This document shows positions 19,123-26,894 of a DNA stretch of 64,000 nucleotides, piece by piece. The stretch comes from Chitinophaga lutea (lineage in GTDB: Bacteria > Bacteroidota > Bacteroidia > Chitinophagales > Chitinophagaceae). The position numbers and the translations under genes were made by a program. Each line of letters starts with the position of its first letter. Within the stretch, counting starts at the first letter, position 1. The notes below the pieces were generated by a model. That model worked only from the letters and a program-made list of their open reading frames with translations, was not told the origin of the DNA and did not search any database. The stretch lies in the NCBI RefSeq assembly GCF_003813775.1, contig NZ_RPDH01000001.1, positions 2,604,001-2,668,000 of the forward strand. Reading direction: 5' to 3'.

Positions 19123-20748
19123 CTACCAGAATACGGTGTACAGCGCCGTTAGAATTCCGACGATAATGATGGACCCCACGATGAATCCCGGCGAGGTGCG
19201 GAACATCTTCGTGTCTATTTCGATGACCGGTTTTGCCGGTGCGGGTTTCGTCAGACTGATGACGGTCATGAGCACGATAAGTACCACAAACGTAATGCTC
19301 ATCCTGTCGAGGAACGGGAAATCCGGGAACGCGCCGCTTGTCCATACCGGCAGGAACTTCAGTACCGTGGAAATGGGGATCGTCAGCAGTGCAGCCGTCA
19401 TGGCGGCTCCGGCCGTAGTGCGTTTCCAGAAGAACCCCATCAGGAAGATAGCCAGCACACCCGGCGAAATAAAGCCCACATATTCCTGGATGAACTGGTA
19501 CGCCTGGTCGAGCGAGCGCAGCGCCGGCGTTACGATGGCGGCCAGCAGCATGGCAATCACCACCGCCCACCGGCCGATCAGCACCTGTTGCCTTTCGGAA
19601 GCGTTTTTGTTGAAGTATTTTTTATAGATGTCCAGCGAAAAAATCGTGGAGATACTGTTGGCTTTTCCGGCGAGGGAGGCTACGATGGCGGCCGTTAACG
19701 CGGCGAAGGCCACGCCTTTCAGTCCCGGCGGCAGCAGGTTCATGAGCGTGGGGTACGCATGGTCCGGCTTCAGCACGCCGTTGGCGTCGCGCATTTCCTG
19801 GGCGAACAGGCCGTTTTTGTGCAGCACATACATCACGATACCGGGCAGCACGGCAATCACGGGTACGAGCAGTTTCAGGAAAGCGGCAAAGAGAATGCCT
19901 TTGCGGGCCGTTTTCAGATCGGCGCCCAGCGCGCGTTGCGTGATGTACTGATTGCAACCCCAATACGCGAGGTTGTTGATCCACATCCCGCCGATAAGCA
20001 CAGACAAGCCGGGCAGATCCTTGTAATAAGGATTGCTCTTGTCGAATATCATATGGAAGTGGGTGGGCGCTTCTTTTCTTAATACGGACAAACCTTTGAG
20101 GATATTGCCGCCATACCCGAAATGGTCCGCCAGCAGCGACAGCGCGAGGTAGGTGGTGACCAGCCCGCCGACGATCAGCACCAGCACCTGGATCACATCG
20201 GTGTACCCGATTACTTTCATCCCGCCCAGCGTTACGATCACCGAAAAAATGCTGAGCCCGGCAATGCACCATTCGAACGAAATATTGGAGATGGAAGCGA
20301 TGGCCAGGGCGCCGAGATAAATGATGGAGGTCAGGTTCACAAAAACATATACCAGCAGCCAGAATACGGCCATCACGGTGCTCACCTTGTCGTTGTACCG
20401 CTTGGCCAGGAACTGGGGCATCGTAAAGATCCTGTTCTTGAGATAGAGCGGGATAAAAAATATGGCCACGATAATGAGGGTGGCGGCTGCCATCCATTCA
20501 TATGTGGAAATGGCCAGCCCGAGGGCAAAGCCGGAGCCCGACATGCCGATGAAATGCTCCGCCGAAATGTTGGACGCGATCAGCGATGCGCCGATGGCCC
20601 ACCAGGTCAGCGAGCCTTCAGCCAGGAAAAATTCGCTGGCGCTGGCAGATGCATTCCTCTTTTTATGGTACACGTAATACCCATAGGCTGCAATGGCAAA
20701 GAAATAGATAAAAAATACAATGTAATCCGCAGCTTGCAGTTTATTCAT
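19123..20748 (-). CDS. Sodium:solute symporter (SSS family), probably for myo-inositol
   Basis: A 541-residue inner-membrane Na+-coupled symporter with about 14 helices, resembling Vibrio SGLT. Family landmarks include EFFLAEGSLTWWAIGASLIASNISAEHFIGMSGSG, the IQVLVLIVGG helix and the GLKGVAFAALTAAIVASLAGKANSISTIFSLDIY segment near the second Na+ site. It is 34 bases downstream of inositol oxygenase on the same strand, so myo-inositol is the likely substrate; that assignment rests on context, since SSS members of this clade also carry galactose or glucose. Confidence 0.88.
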   Translation of the reverse strand: MNKLQAADYIVFFIYFFAIAAYGYYVYHKKRNASASASEFFLAEGSLTWWAIGASLIASNISAEHFIGMSGSGFALGLAISTYEWMAAATLIIVAIFFIPLYLKNRIFTMPQFLAKRYNDKVSTVMAVFWLLVYVFVNLTSIIYLGALAIASISNISFEWCIAGLSIFSVIVTLGGMKVIGYTDVIQVLVLIVGGLVTTYLALSLLADHFGYGGNILKGLSVLRKEAPTHFHMIFDKSNPYYKDLPGLSVLIGGMWINNLAYWGCNQYITQRALGADLKTARKGILFAAFLKLLVPVIAVLPGIVMYVLHKNGLFAQEMRDANGVLKPDHAYPTLMNLLPPGLKGVAFAALTAAIVASLAGKANSISTIFSLDIYKKYFNKNASERQQVLIGRWAVVIAMLLAAIVTPALRSLDQAYQFIQEYVGFISPGVLAIFLMGFFWKRTTAGAAMTAALLTIPISTVLKFLPVWTSGAFPDFPFLDRMSITFVVLIVLMTVISLTKPAPAKPVIEIDTKMFRTSPGFIVGSIIIVGILTALYTVFW

Positions 20749-20782
20749 ACGCAGTGGAATCAGGCCTGGCTAAATGTAACGA

Positions 20783-21673
20783 TCAGAATTTTAATGTACG
20801 CGGGAGATATTTTGCCACCAGGTCTTCATAATACGGCCGGAGCTGTTTCCAGTCCGGAGGCACAGGGCATTTTGAATAGAGGTCGTACGGATTGAACAGT
20901 TTCACCCATTTGAGCATCTCGCGGTCGTGGTCATCGAGCAGGTAGTCGTAGCTGCCTTCGCGGTGCCAGGCGTAAAACGAGTGATAGCGCAGCATATACA
21001 GCGCCGGCTCCGGCAGATGGTCTTTCATCATCTGGTACACGTATTCATCGTGCCCCCACGACATATGCACGTTGCGCAGGCCGCAGTTTTCGGTGTACAC
21101 GCCCAGCCGGGACTGGTATTTTGGATTGTTGAAGTCCGGGTTGTTTTTGAAGAACTCGGGATAGACGATCTTATCGGAATAGGCGCATCCCACGGGGAAA
21201 GTATCGCCTACCACGGCCCACTGGGGCTCACCGAAAAGGCATAGCACCTTGCCCATATCGTGCATCAGGCCCACCATCACCATCCAGTCGGGGTGCCCGT
21301 CTGCCCGGATGGCTTCTGCCGTTTGCAGCAGATGCTGGAACTGGTCGAGATCCGTATCCGGGTCGGAATCGTCGACCAGCTGGTTCAGGAAGTCGAACGC
21401 TTCCCATACCGGCATTTCTTTTTTATCGAAAGACAGGTAGGCGGCGCGCTTTTCCTGCACAAAATCGTAGGTCTGGTAAGTATGATTGAGGCGGTAGAAC
21501 TCCCTCACCGTATCCCTTTGAGGGGTGTCATAGTTGCGGAATTCGGCCTCGGTTTTTTCTTTGGCGATGGCGCCCGGTTCGGGGTACCGTTCCAGTACGG
21601 CGTCTTCCCATTCGTCGAGGCTGTTCAGCGGATTGATTTCTTTAGCGGTGAAATTGTTTTGTCGGGTGTCCAT
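20783..21673 (-). CDS. myo-Inositol oxygenase
   Basis: A 296-residue non-haem di-iron enzyme (MIOX family) that splits the inositol ring with O2 to D-glucuronate. All six iron ligands can be placed by motif: His114 (FQHLLQ), His138-Asp139 (GLMHDMGKV), His208 (WGHDEY), His231 (RYHSFYAWH) and Asp264 (NPYDLYSK). Length matches the eukaryotic enzymes. It is first in an operon with the SSS symporter and is divergent from a LacI-type regulator, giving uptake, oxidation and control in one locus. Downstream glucuronate genes are not in this window. Confidence 0.95.
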   Translation of the reverse strand: MDTRQNNFTAKEINPLNSLDEWEDAVLERYPEPGAIAKEKTEAEFRNYDTPQRDTVREFYRLNHTYQTYDFVQEKRAAYLSFDKKEMPVWEAFDFLNQLVDDSDPDTDLDQFQHLLQTAEAIRADGHPDWMVMVGLMHDMGKVLCLFGEPQWAVVGDTFPVGCAYSDKIVYPEFFKNNPDFNNPKYQSRLGVYTENCGLRNVHMSWGHDEYVYQMMKDHLPEPALYMLRYHSFYAWHREGSYDYLLDDHDREMLKWVKLFNPYDLYSKCPVPPDWKQLRPYYEDLVAKYLPRTLKF

Positions 21674-21753
21674 GACGTGAAATTTACGGTGAGCGACTTT
21701 CCTAAATATCAGTTTTTTTGCAGATTCTTTCCAGAATAGCAGTAGTTTTATTT

Positions 21754-21769
21754 ACGAAACCGTTTTCGT
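21754..21769. promoter_or_regulatory. LacI-type operator between lacI-family gene and inositol oxygenase
   Basis: ACGAAACCGTTTTCGT, a 16-base near-perfect palindrome with a central CG, typical of LacI-family sites. It ends five bases before the regulator ATG and sits in the 100-base divergent region, so it could control both directions. Confidence 0.7.
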
Positions 21770-21773
21770 CTGC

Positions 21774-22784
21774 ATGAAGCAAGTTACGATCAGGGCGCTG
21801 GCCCGGGAGTTGAATTTATCGGTGTCTACCATTTCCAAGGCGCTGCGCGACAGTTACGAAATAAGTGCTGAAACCAAGCAGCGCGTATTGGCGTTGGCGG
21901 CCACCCTCAACTACAAGCCCAATCCGTATGCCAGCAGCCTGCGGGGCAAAAAGAGCCGCACCATCGGGGTGGTGGTGCCGGAGGTGGCGGACAGTTTTTT
22001 CTCACTGGCCATCAACGGGATAGAATCCGTGATGAAAGCGATGGGCTACCATGTGCTTATTTGCCTGACGCACGAACAGTTTGATAACGAACAGCTGATT
22101 CTGAACGAGTTCCAGAGCGGGCGGGTAGACGGGGTGCTGATGTCCGTATCCCGCGAAACCCTGAACGGCGACCATATCCGCAGCCTGACCGAGCAGGACG
22201 TGCCGGTGGTGTTTTTCGACCGGGTGCTGGAAGAAGTACAAGCCCCCCGCATCGTGACGAACGATTTCGAAAGCGGGTACGCCGCCACCGCCCATTTGAT
22301 CGAAAAAGGCTGCCGGGAAATCGTATACCTGGGCATTTCCAAGAGCCTTTCCATCAGCAACCGCCGGATGGAGGGTTACCGGCAGGCCCTGGCCGATCAC
22401 CGCCTCAAATGCACCGAAAACAATATCGTTGCCTGTACCAACGACCCGGCCGAGAACTACCGGGCCGTAAAAAAAATCCTGCTGCGCAAAGCGCCGAAAC
22501 CGGACGGCATCGTGGCTTCCGTTGAAAAACTGACCACCACCGTATACCAGGCCTGCAACGATCTCCGCCTGCAGATTCCCCGCGACGTTAAAGTGGTTTG
22601 TTTTTCTAACCTTGAAATCGCCACCATCCTGCATCCTTCCCTTACCACCATTACCCAGCCCGCGTTTGAAATGGGCCGCGCCGCTGCGAGCCTGCTGCTG
22701 AAGGCAATCAAGGGAACGGATGTAAAGGGAGCGGAGATGGTCATTCCCTCCGTGCTGATACCGCGGGGCAGCACCGCCGGCTGA
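21774..22784 (+). CDS. LacI-family transcriptional regulator of the inositol module
   Basis: A 336-residue regulator. The N-terminal helix-turn-helix is clear (IRALARELNLSVSTISKALRDS, hinge helix near YASSLRGKKSRTIGVVVPE). The periplasmic-binding-protein-like sensor domain follows with VDGVLMSVSRE, VPVVFFDRVLE and TTITQPAFEMGRAAASLLL. The divergent inositol genes and the palindrome at 21754-21769 suggest autoregulation and control of inositol use. Effector unproved. Confidence 0.92.
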   Translation: MKQVTIRALARELNLSVSTISKALRDSYEISAETKQRVLALAATLNYKPNPYASSLRGKKSRTIGVVVPEVADSFFSLAINGIESVMKAMGYHVLICLTHEQFDNEQLILNEFQSGRVDGVLMSVSRETLNGDHIRSLTEQDVPVVFFDRVLEEVQAPRIVTNDFESGYAATAHLIEKGCREIVYLGISKSLSISNRRMEGYRQALADHRLKCTENNIVACTNDPAENYRAVKKILLRKAPKPDGIVASVEKLTTTVYQACNDLRLQIPRDVKVVCFSNLEIATILHPSLTTITQPAFEMGRAAASLLLKAIKGTDVKGAEMVIPSVLIPRGSTAG

Positions 22785-22817
22785 AACCTGTTATGACAAC
22801 TGAAAATACCACTATTG

Positions 22818-23570
22818 ATGACTTTTGACTTCGCATTGCAATTCAAAGATTACAGCACAACGGAACTGTTACAAATCACCCTCCACCCCGATACCTATGA
22901 CCCACAGGCCGTAGATGCCGCCGCGCGCATCCTGGCAGCCCGCCAGGTGCCGGAGGCCGAAATAGCGGAGGCCTCTGCCGCCATCCTGGAGGACGCCGAC
23001 AAAGCGCATGCCCGCCGCAACAAAATCGACGGTTACAAAACGAAGGCGAAAGAAACGCTGGAACATGTGCTGGAGCCTGGCGGAGAGGTGAAGCCCGCCA
23101 TCTGGATCAGAATATTCGTCGCAGTTGTGGGGTTGCAATATGTCTGGAAACTTTTCGAAAACACTGTCGCCTTCGTCAGGATGGTGCAATATGAGGGCCT
23201 TGGCGGTTTGCCGGGTGGTTATGTGCTTTACCTGTTGCAGTTCGCCTATACGCCTTGCCTGATTTACCTGCTGATCAAAAGGAACCGCTGGGGCTGGATA
23301 TTGCTCGTGCTGGGCTGCACCCTCGCCGTGGTGAACGGGCTGATTGGCTGGTATTATTCCTATAAATTGCAGTCCTTTTTCAAAACGGACTACATCTGGT
23401 TAGTCTTTTCCCTGGCGCTGAACGCCGCTTTCCTGTATTTTTTACTGAAAGAGAAGATCATGCATTATTTCCACGTAAAACCCATAGTGAAACAACGCAC
23501 TGTAGCGGCGATGTGGCTGATTGCGGCAGGTACTTTCTTTTTCAACGTATACCTGGAATTGCGGCATTGA
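22818..23570 (+). CDS. Membrane protein of unknown function
   Basis: About 250 residues. A soluble, acidic N-terminal helical region (about 1-90) is followed by four to five membrane helices (WIRIFVAVVGLQYVWKL, YVLYLLQFAYTPCLIYLL, WGWILLVLGCTLAVVNGL, IWLVFSLALNAAFLYFLL, TVAAMWLIAAGTFFFNVYL). ATG 22818 is preferred to the adjacent TTG. The last 20 codons form the first unit of a tandem repeat that continues past the stop codon. Not recognised as a known family. Confidence 0.75.
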   Translation: MTFDFALQFKDYSTTELLQITLHPDTYDPQAVDAAARILAARQVPEAEIAEASAAILEDADKAHARRNKIDGYKTKAKETLEHVLEPGGEVKPAIWIRIFVAVVGLQYVWKLFENTVAFVRMVQYEGLGGLPGGYVLYLLQFAYTPCLIYLLIKRNRWGWILLVLGCTLAVVNGLIGWYYSYKLQSFFKTDYIWLVFSLALNAAFLYFLLKEKIMHYFHVKPIVKQRTVAAMWLIAAGTFFFNVYLELRH

Positions 23571-23615
23571 TACGATAGCGGATCTTTCTGTACCGGTGCG
23601 AATGAAGGGCCTGCG

Positions 23616-23705
23616 ATGTGCCTGATTGCGGCGTTTTTTTTCGACGTATACCAGGAATTGAGACATTCATACGATAGCCGTATCTTTTTGTACCGGTGCG
23701 AATGA
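23616..23705 (+). CDS. Possible micro-ORF in repeat unit 2 (29 aa, hydrophobic)
   Basis: Starts MCLIAAFFFDVYQELRH and ends FLYRCE. The N-terminal part aligns with the last residues of the upstream membrane protein. Its TGA overlaps the ATG of the next micro-ORF in the form ATGA. Whether it is expressed is unknown. Confidence 0.25.
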   Translation: MCLIAAFFFDVYQELRHSYDSRIFLYRCE

Positions 23706-23812
23706 AGAGCCTGCCGACGTGCCTGATTGCCGCAGTCGTTTTCTTTTTCAACGTATACCAGGAACTGAAACTTTCATACGATAGCCGTATCTTTCTGTAC
23801 CCGTGCGAATGA
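23702..23812 (+). CDS. Possible micro-ORF in repeat unit 3 (36 aa, hydrophobic)
   Basis: Starts MKSLPTCLIAAVVFFFNVY and ends FLYPCE. It overlaps the previous micro-ORF by four bases. Several differences between units are synonymous in this frame (TTG/CTG, TAC/TAT, GCG/GCC). Confidence 0.25.
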   Translation: MKSLPTCLIAAVVFFFNVYQELKLSYDSRIFLYPCE

Positions 23813-23822
23813 AGAACCTGCG

Positions 23823-23918
23823 ATGTGCCTGATTGCGACAGTTGCTTTCTTTTTCAGCGTATATCAGGAATTGAGACATTCATACGGTAGCCTGATCTTT
23901 TTGTATCGGTGCGAATGA
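23823..23918 (+). CDS. Possible micro-ORF in repeat unit 4 (31 aa, hydrophobic)
   Basis: Starts MCLIATVAFFFSVYQELRH and ends FLYRCE. The longer upstream start used in unit 3 is closed here by a stop (frame MKNLRCA). Same caveats as the other micro-ORFs. Confidence 0.25.
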   Translation: MCLIATVAFFFSVYQELRHSYGSLIFLYRCE

Positions 23919-24103
23919 AGAACCTGCGATGTGCCTGATTACGGCAGCTGTTTTTTTCCGATGGATATCAGGACATTGATACGATAGACGTAGCTTCTGT
24001 TACCGGTACGAACGGAAACCGGTGGATAACAATGAATTCTTGCCCACCCCGATCTTTACCCGGAATAAAGGAAAATTTGGTCATACCGGAAACTTTATTT
24101 TAC

Positions 24104-24124
24104 TTTGTGTCATAATAACGCAAA
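24104..24124. promoter_or_regulatory. Candidate operator and promoter of the NAD salvage operon
   Basis: Inverted repeat TTTGTGT-N7-ACGCAAA (one mismatch in seven) that overlaps a TTACTTTG promoter element (24100-24107) and ends four bases before the regulator ATG at 24129. Position and symmetry fit autoregulation by the Nudix-type regulator; identity is inferred. Confidence 0.4.
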
Positions 24125-24128
24125 CATA

Positions 24129-24809
24129 ATGAAACCATTTTCTTCATATCAGAATCCCGCCCTTGCAGCAGACCTGGTGGTGTTTGGTTATTATGACAAC
24201 ACCTTGTCCGTTTTACTGCTGAACAGCAAGGCCGAGCCGTTCAAAGACTGCTGGACCCTGCCCGGCGCATTCGTGCAGATGGAAGAAACCCTGCAGCAGG
24301 CCTGCTCCAGGATTCTCACCACCAAACTGGGGATGGACAAAGTGTACCTCGAGCAGCTATATACCTTCGACGACCCGCAGCGCGACCCGCGGGGAAGGGT
24401 GGTGGCCGTTGCGCACTACGCCCTCATCAACCCGAAAAAATTCGAGGTGGTGGCCGGTCAGATGGCCAACGACGTCAGGTGGTTCCCCGTTAAAAAACTA
24501 CCGGCGCTGGGTTTCGATCATAAAGAGATGTTCGGCGTTGCGCTACAACGCCTCCGTTCTAAAATCCTGTATTTCCCGGTAGGGTTCGAATTGCTCGACG
24601 AACAGTTTACCATGACGGAGCTGCACGAGCTCTACGAATGTATCCTGGGTATCGGCATCGACCGCAGGAACTTCCGCCGGAAGATCCTGGATTCGGAATA
24701 CATCATCAATACCGGCGTCAAACGCGAAGGATTGCAGAACCGCCCCGCAGAACTGTACAAATTCAACAAAAAACTGAAACGGAATAATTTTCAACTTAAT
24801 ATCAGTTAA
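24129..24809 (+). CDS. nrtR: NrtR-like Nudix-derived transcriptional regulator
   Basis: A 226-residue protein: Nudix fold (about 10-150) followed by a winged-helix C-terminal domain (FTMTELHELYECILGIGIDRRNFRRKIL). The Nudix box is degenerate. Where hydrolases have RELxEExG, this protein reads RILTTKLG, so the metal-binding glutamates are lost, as in NrtR regulators that sense ADP-ribose or related NAD metabolites. It is first in a close-packed operon with nicotinamide phosphoribosyltransferase, NADAR and PRPP-synthetase-like genes. ATG 24129 is preferred; the TTG at 24105 belongs to the promoter. Some Bacteroidota relatives control sugar genes instead, but the neighbours favour NAD. Confidence 0.85.
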   Translation: MKPFSSYQNPALAADLVVFGYYDNTLSVLLLNSKAEPFKDCWTLPGAFVQMEETLQQACSRILTTKLGMDKVYLEQLYTFDDPQRDPRGRVVAVAHYALINPKKFEVVAGQMANDVRWFPVKKLPALGFDHKEMFGVALQRLRSKILYFPVGFELLDEQFTMTELHELYECILGIGIDRRNFRRKILDSEYIINTGVKREGLQNRPAELYKFNKKLKRNNFQLNIS

Positions 24810-24811
24810 CT

Positions 24812-26332
24812 ATGACAACTTCACCCGTATTATTGAAGGATGGCTATAAAGTAGGGCACAAATTCCAGTACCCGGAAGGCACTACGCTTGTTTATTCCAA
24901 TCTGACCCCGCGGAAGTCACGGAACCCTGAAATCGACGAGATCGTATTTTTCGGGTTGCAGTATTTTATAAAAGAATACCTGGTGCGTCAGTTTAATGAT
25001 TACTTCTTTTCAAAACCGAAAGAAGAAGTGTTGCGCCAGTACGCACGCCGAATCGACAATTACCTCGGTAAAGACAGTATCACCTACCAGCACATGACAG
25101 ACCTGCACGACCTGGGTTATCTGCCGCTTGAAATCAAGGCGCTGCCGGAAGGCTCCCTGGTGCCCATGCGTGTGCCGATCTTCACCATCAAAAACACGGT
25201 GCCTGAATTTTTCTGGCTCACCAATATGCTGGAAACATTGCTGAGCGCCATTCTCTGGAAACCCTGTACATCCGCCACCACGGCTTTTCAATACCTGAAA
25301 ACTTTCACGCGGTATGCGCGTGAAACGGTGGGGGACGATAAAGGTTTTATTCCCTGGCAGGGCCATGACTTTTCCTTCCGAGGCATGAGCGGCGTGGAAG
25401 ATGCGGTGATGAGCGGCGCGGGGCACTTGTTGTCTTTCGCCGGAACGGATACCATTCCCGCCATCGACTTCCTCGAAGCATTCTACAACGCGGACTGTGA
25501 AAAAGAACTGATCGGCGGTTCGGTAGCGGCCACAGAGCACAGCGTGATGTGCATGGGCACGCAGGATGCGGAGATCGACACCTTCGAACGCCTGATCACA
25601 CAGGTGTATCCGGGTGGGATTGTTTCGATCGTAAGCGATACCTGGGATTTCTGGCAGGTGATCACGGAGTTTTTGCCGGCGCTGAAAGACAAAATCCTTG
25701 CCCGCGATGGGAAAGTGGTGATCCGCCCCGACAGTGGCGACCCCGTGAAAATCATCGTCGGTGACGATGCAGCACCCGTTGGAAGTCCGGCTTACAAAGG
25801 CGCGATCGAATGCATGTGGGAAACCTTCGGCGGCACCATCACCACGCAGGGTTACAAACTGCTCGACGGGCACATCGGCCTCATTTACGGCGACAGCATC
25901 ACCACCGAACGCCAGCTCGCCATACTCGAAGGCCTGAAGCAAAAAGGATTCGCCAGCTACAACGTGGTGCTTGGCATCGGCTCTTATACTTACGAGTACG
26001 TAACCCGTGACACGTTTGGTTTTGCGATGAAAGCCACCTACGGTGAAGTGAACGGCGTGGGCAGGGATATCTTTAAAGACCCCAAAACCGACGACGGCAC
26101 TAAGAAATCAGCGAAAGGGCTGATGCAGGTGTTCAAAAACACCCTCACCGGCCGCCTCGAACTGAAAGACCAATGCACCTGGGAAGAAGAAGCGCAGGGT
26201 GAACTGAAGACGGTGTTTAAAGACGGCCGCCTCCTTACCGACTGGACGCTGGCCGACATCAGGGCCCGCGTGCAGGAACATGTAGAGCAGTCGGAGAAAA
26301 ATGAAAACAAGGCGCAAACGGTAAGCGCGTAA
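24812..26332 (+). CDS. nadV: Nicotinamide phosphoribosyltransferase (NadV/NAMPT family)
   Basis: A 506-residue enzyme that joins nicotinamide to a pyrophosphorylated ribose donor, giving NMN with PRPP, the first step of nicotinamide salvage. NAMPT landmarks are YSNLTPRKSR near the N-terminus, FAGTDTIPAIDF, catalytic His243 in VAATEHSVM, and the phosphate-binding VIRPDSGDP (Arg305-Pro311). It starts two bases after the regulator stop. Because the operon also holds a PRPP-synthetase-like gene and a NADAR gene, an alternative role as Namat (joining nicotinamide to ADP-ribose pyrophosphate to make NAD+ directly, as in phage NARP1) is possible and cannot be excluded from sequence. Confidence 0.92.
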   Translation: MTTSPVLLKDGYKVGHKFQYPEGTTLVYSNLTPRKSRNPEIDEIVFFGLQYFIKEYLVRQFNDYFFSKPKEEVLRQYARRIDNYLGKDSITYQHMTDLHDLGYLPLEIKALPEGSLVPMRVPIFTIKNTVPEFFWLTNMLETLLSAILWKPCTSATTAFQYLKTFTRYARETVGDDKGFIPWQGHDFSFRGMSGVEDAVMSGAGHLLSFAGTDTIPAIDFLEAFYNADCEKELIGGSVAATEHSVMCMGTQDAEIDTFERLITQVYPGGIVSIVSDTWDFWQVITEFLPALKDKILARDGKVVIRPDSGDPVKIIVGDDAAPVGSPAYKGAIECMWETFGGTITTQGYKLLDGHIGLIYGDSITTERQLAILEGLKQKGFASYNVVLGIGSYTYEYVTRDTFGFAMKATYGEVNGVGRDIFKDPKTDDGTKKSAKGLMQVFKNTLTGRLELKDQCTWEEEAQGELKTVFKDGRLLTDWTLADIRARVQEHVEQSEKNENKAQTVSA

Positions 26333-26342
26333 AGCATTTGAC

Positions 26343-26888
26343 ATGAATTATAGTAATACCTGGTTAATCGAAAAATATAATACAGGGGAAAGACTGAAGT
26401 TTCTCTTTTTCTGGGGGCATCAGCCTTCAAAGGATGCAACCGTCACCAAAAGTTGTTTTAGTCAATGGTGGCTGTCGCCGTTTACTGTCGACGGGATACT
26501 GTATCCATCTGCAGAGCATTGGATGATGGCCGAAAAGGCGCGTCTGTTCGGAGATGACGAAGCATTGCAGCGCGTGCTGGTGGCCAAAACACCGGCGGAA
26601 GCGAAAAAGATAGGCCGGCTGGTCAAAAACTTTGAGCCTGCCTTGTGGGACGAAAACAAATATCAATCCGTAGTCGAAGGCAACCTGCATAAATTTTCGC
26701 AACACGCGGATCTGTTGGCTTTTTTGCTGAACACAGGGGACCGTGTATTGGTGGAGGCCAGTCCTGTCGACAAGATATGGGGCATCGGCATGGCCGGTGA
26801 TCATAAAGACGTTGAGAATCCCACGCGTTGGAAAGGCGAAAACCTGCTGGGTTATGCATTAATGGAAACCAGGGATAAACTCCAATAG
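26343..26888 (+). CDS. NADAR-family protein (YbiA-like)
   Basis: A 181-residue soluble protein of the NADAR (NAD and ADP-ribose linked) family. Signature segments are FFWGHQPSK, CFSQWWLSPF, YPSAEHWMMAEKARLFGD, KFSQH and VDKIWGIGMAGD, ending in NLLGYALMETRDKL. Characterised members cleave N-glycosidic bonds: YbiA acts on an early riboflavin intermediate, and others remove ADP-ribose from guanine in DNA. It lies ten bases after nadV and six before the Prs-like gene, so it belongs to the NAD operon, where release or clearing of ADP-ribose is a reasonable guess. Confidence 0.9.
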   Translation: MNYSNTWLIEKYNTGERLKFLFFWGHQPSKDATVTKSCFSQWWLSPFTVDGILYPSAEHWMMAEKARLFGDDEALQRVLVAKTPAEAKKIGRLVKNFEPALWDENKYQSVVEGNLHKFSQHADLLAFLLNTGDRVLVEASPVDKIWGIGMAGDHKDVENPTRWKGENLLGYALMETRDKLQ

Positions 26889-26894
26889 AAAACT

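Larger units (their letters stand above)
23511..24018 (+). repeat. Tandem array of about 105-bp units derived from the 3' end of the preceding gene
   Basis: Units begin at 23511, 23616, 23717, 23823 and 23929 (spacings 105, 101, 106, 106); the last is partial. The first unit is the final coding segment of the membrane protein gene. Units two to four each keep a short open frame that aligns with its C-terminal helix. The 558-base gap 23571-24128 holds nothing else except the promoter and operator of the NAD operon. Confidence 0.92.

Noticed and set aside
23442..23751. Minus-strand frames across the first tandem array, with repeated basic peptides
   Set aside because: Their internal repetition follows from the DNA repeats; the + strand shows better codon behaviour and homology to the upstream gene.
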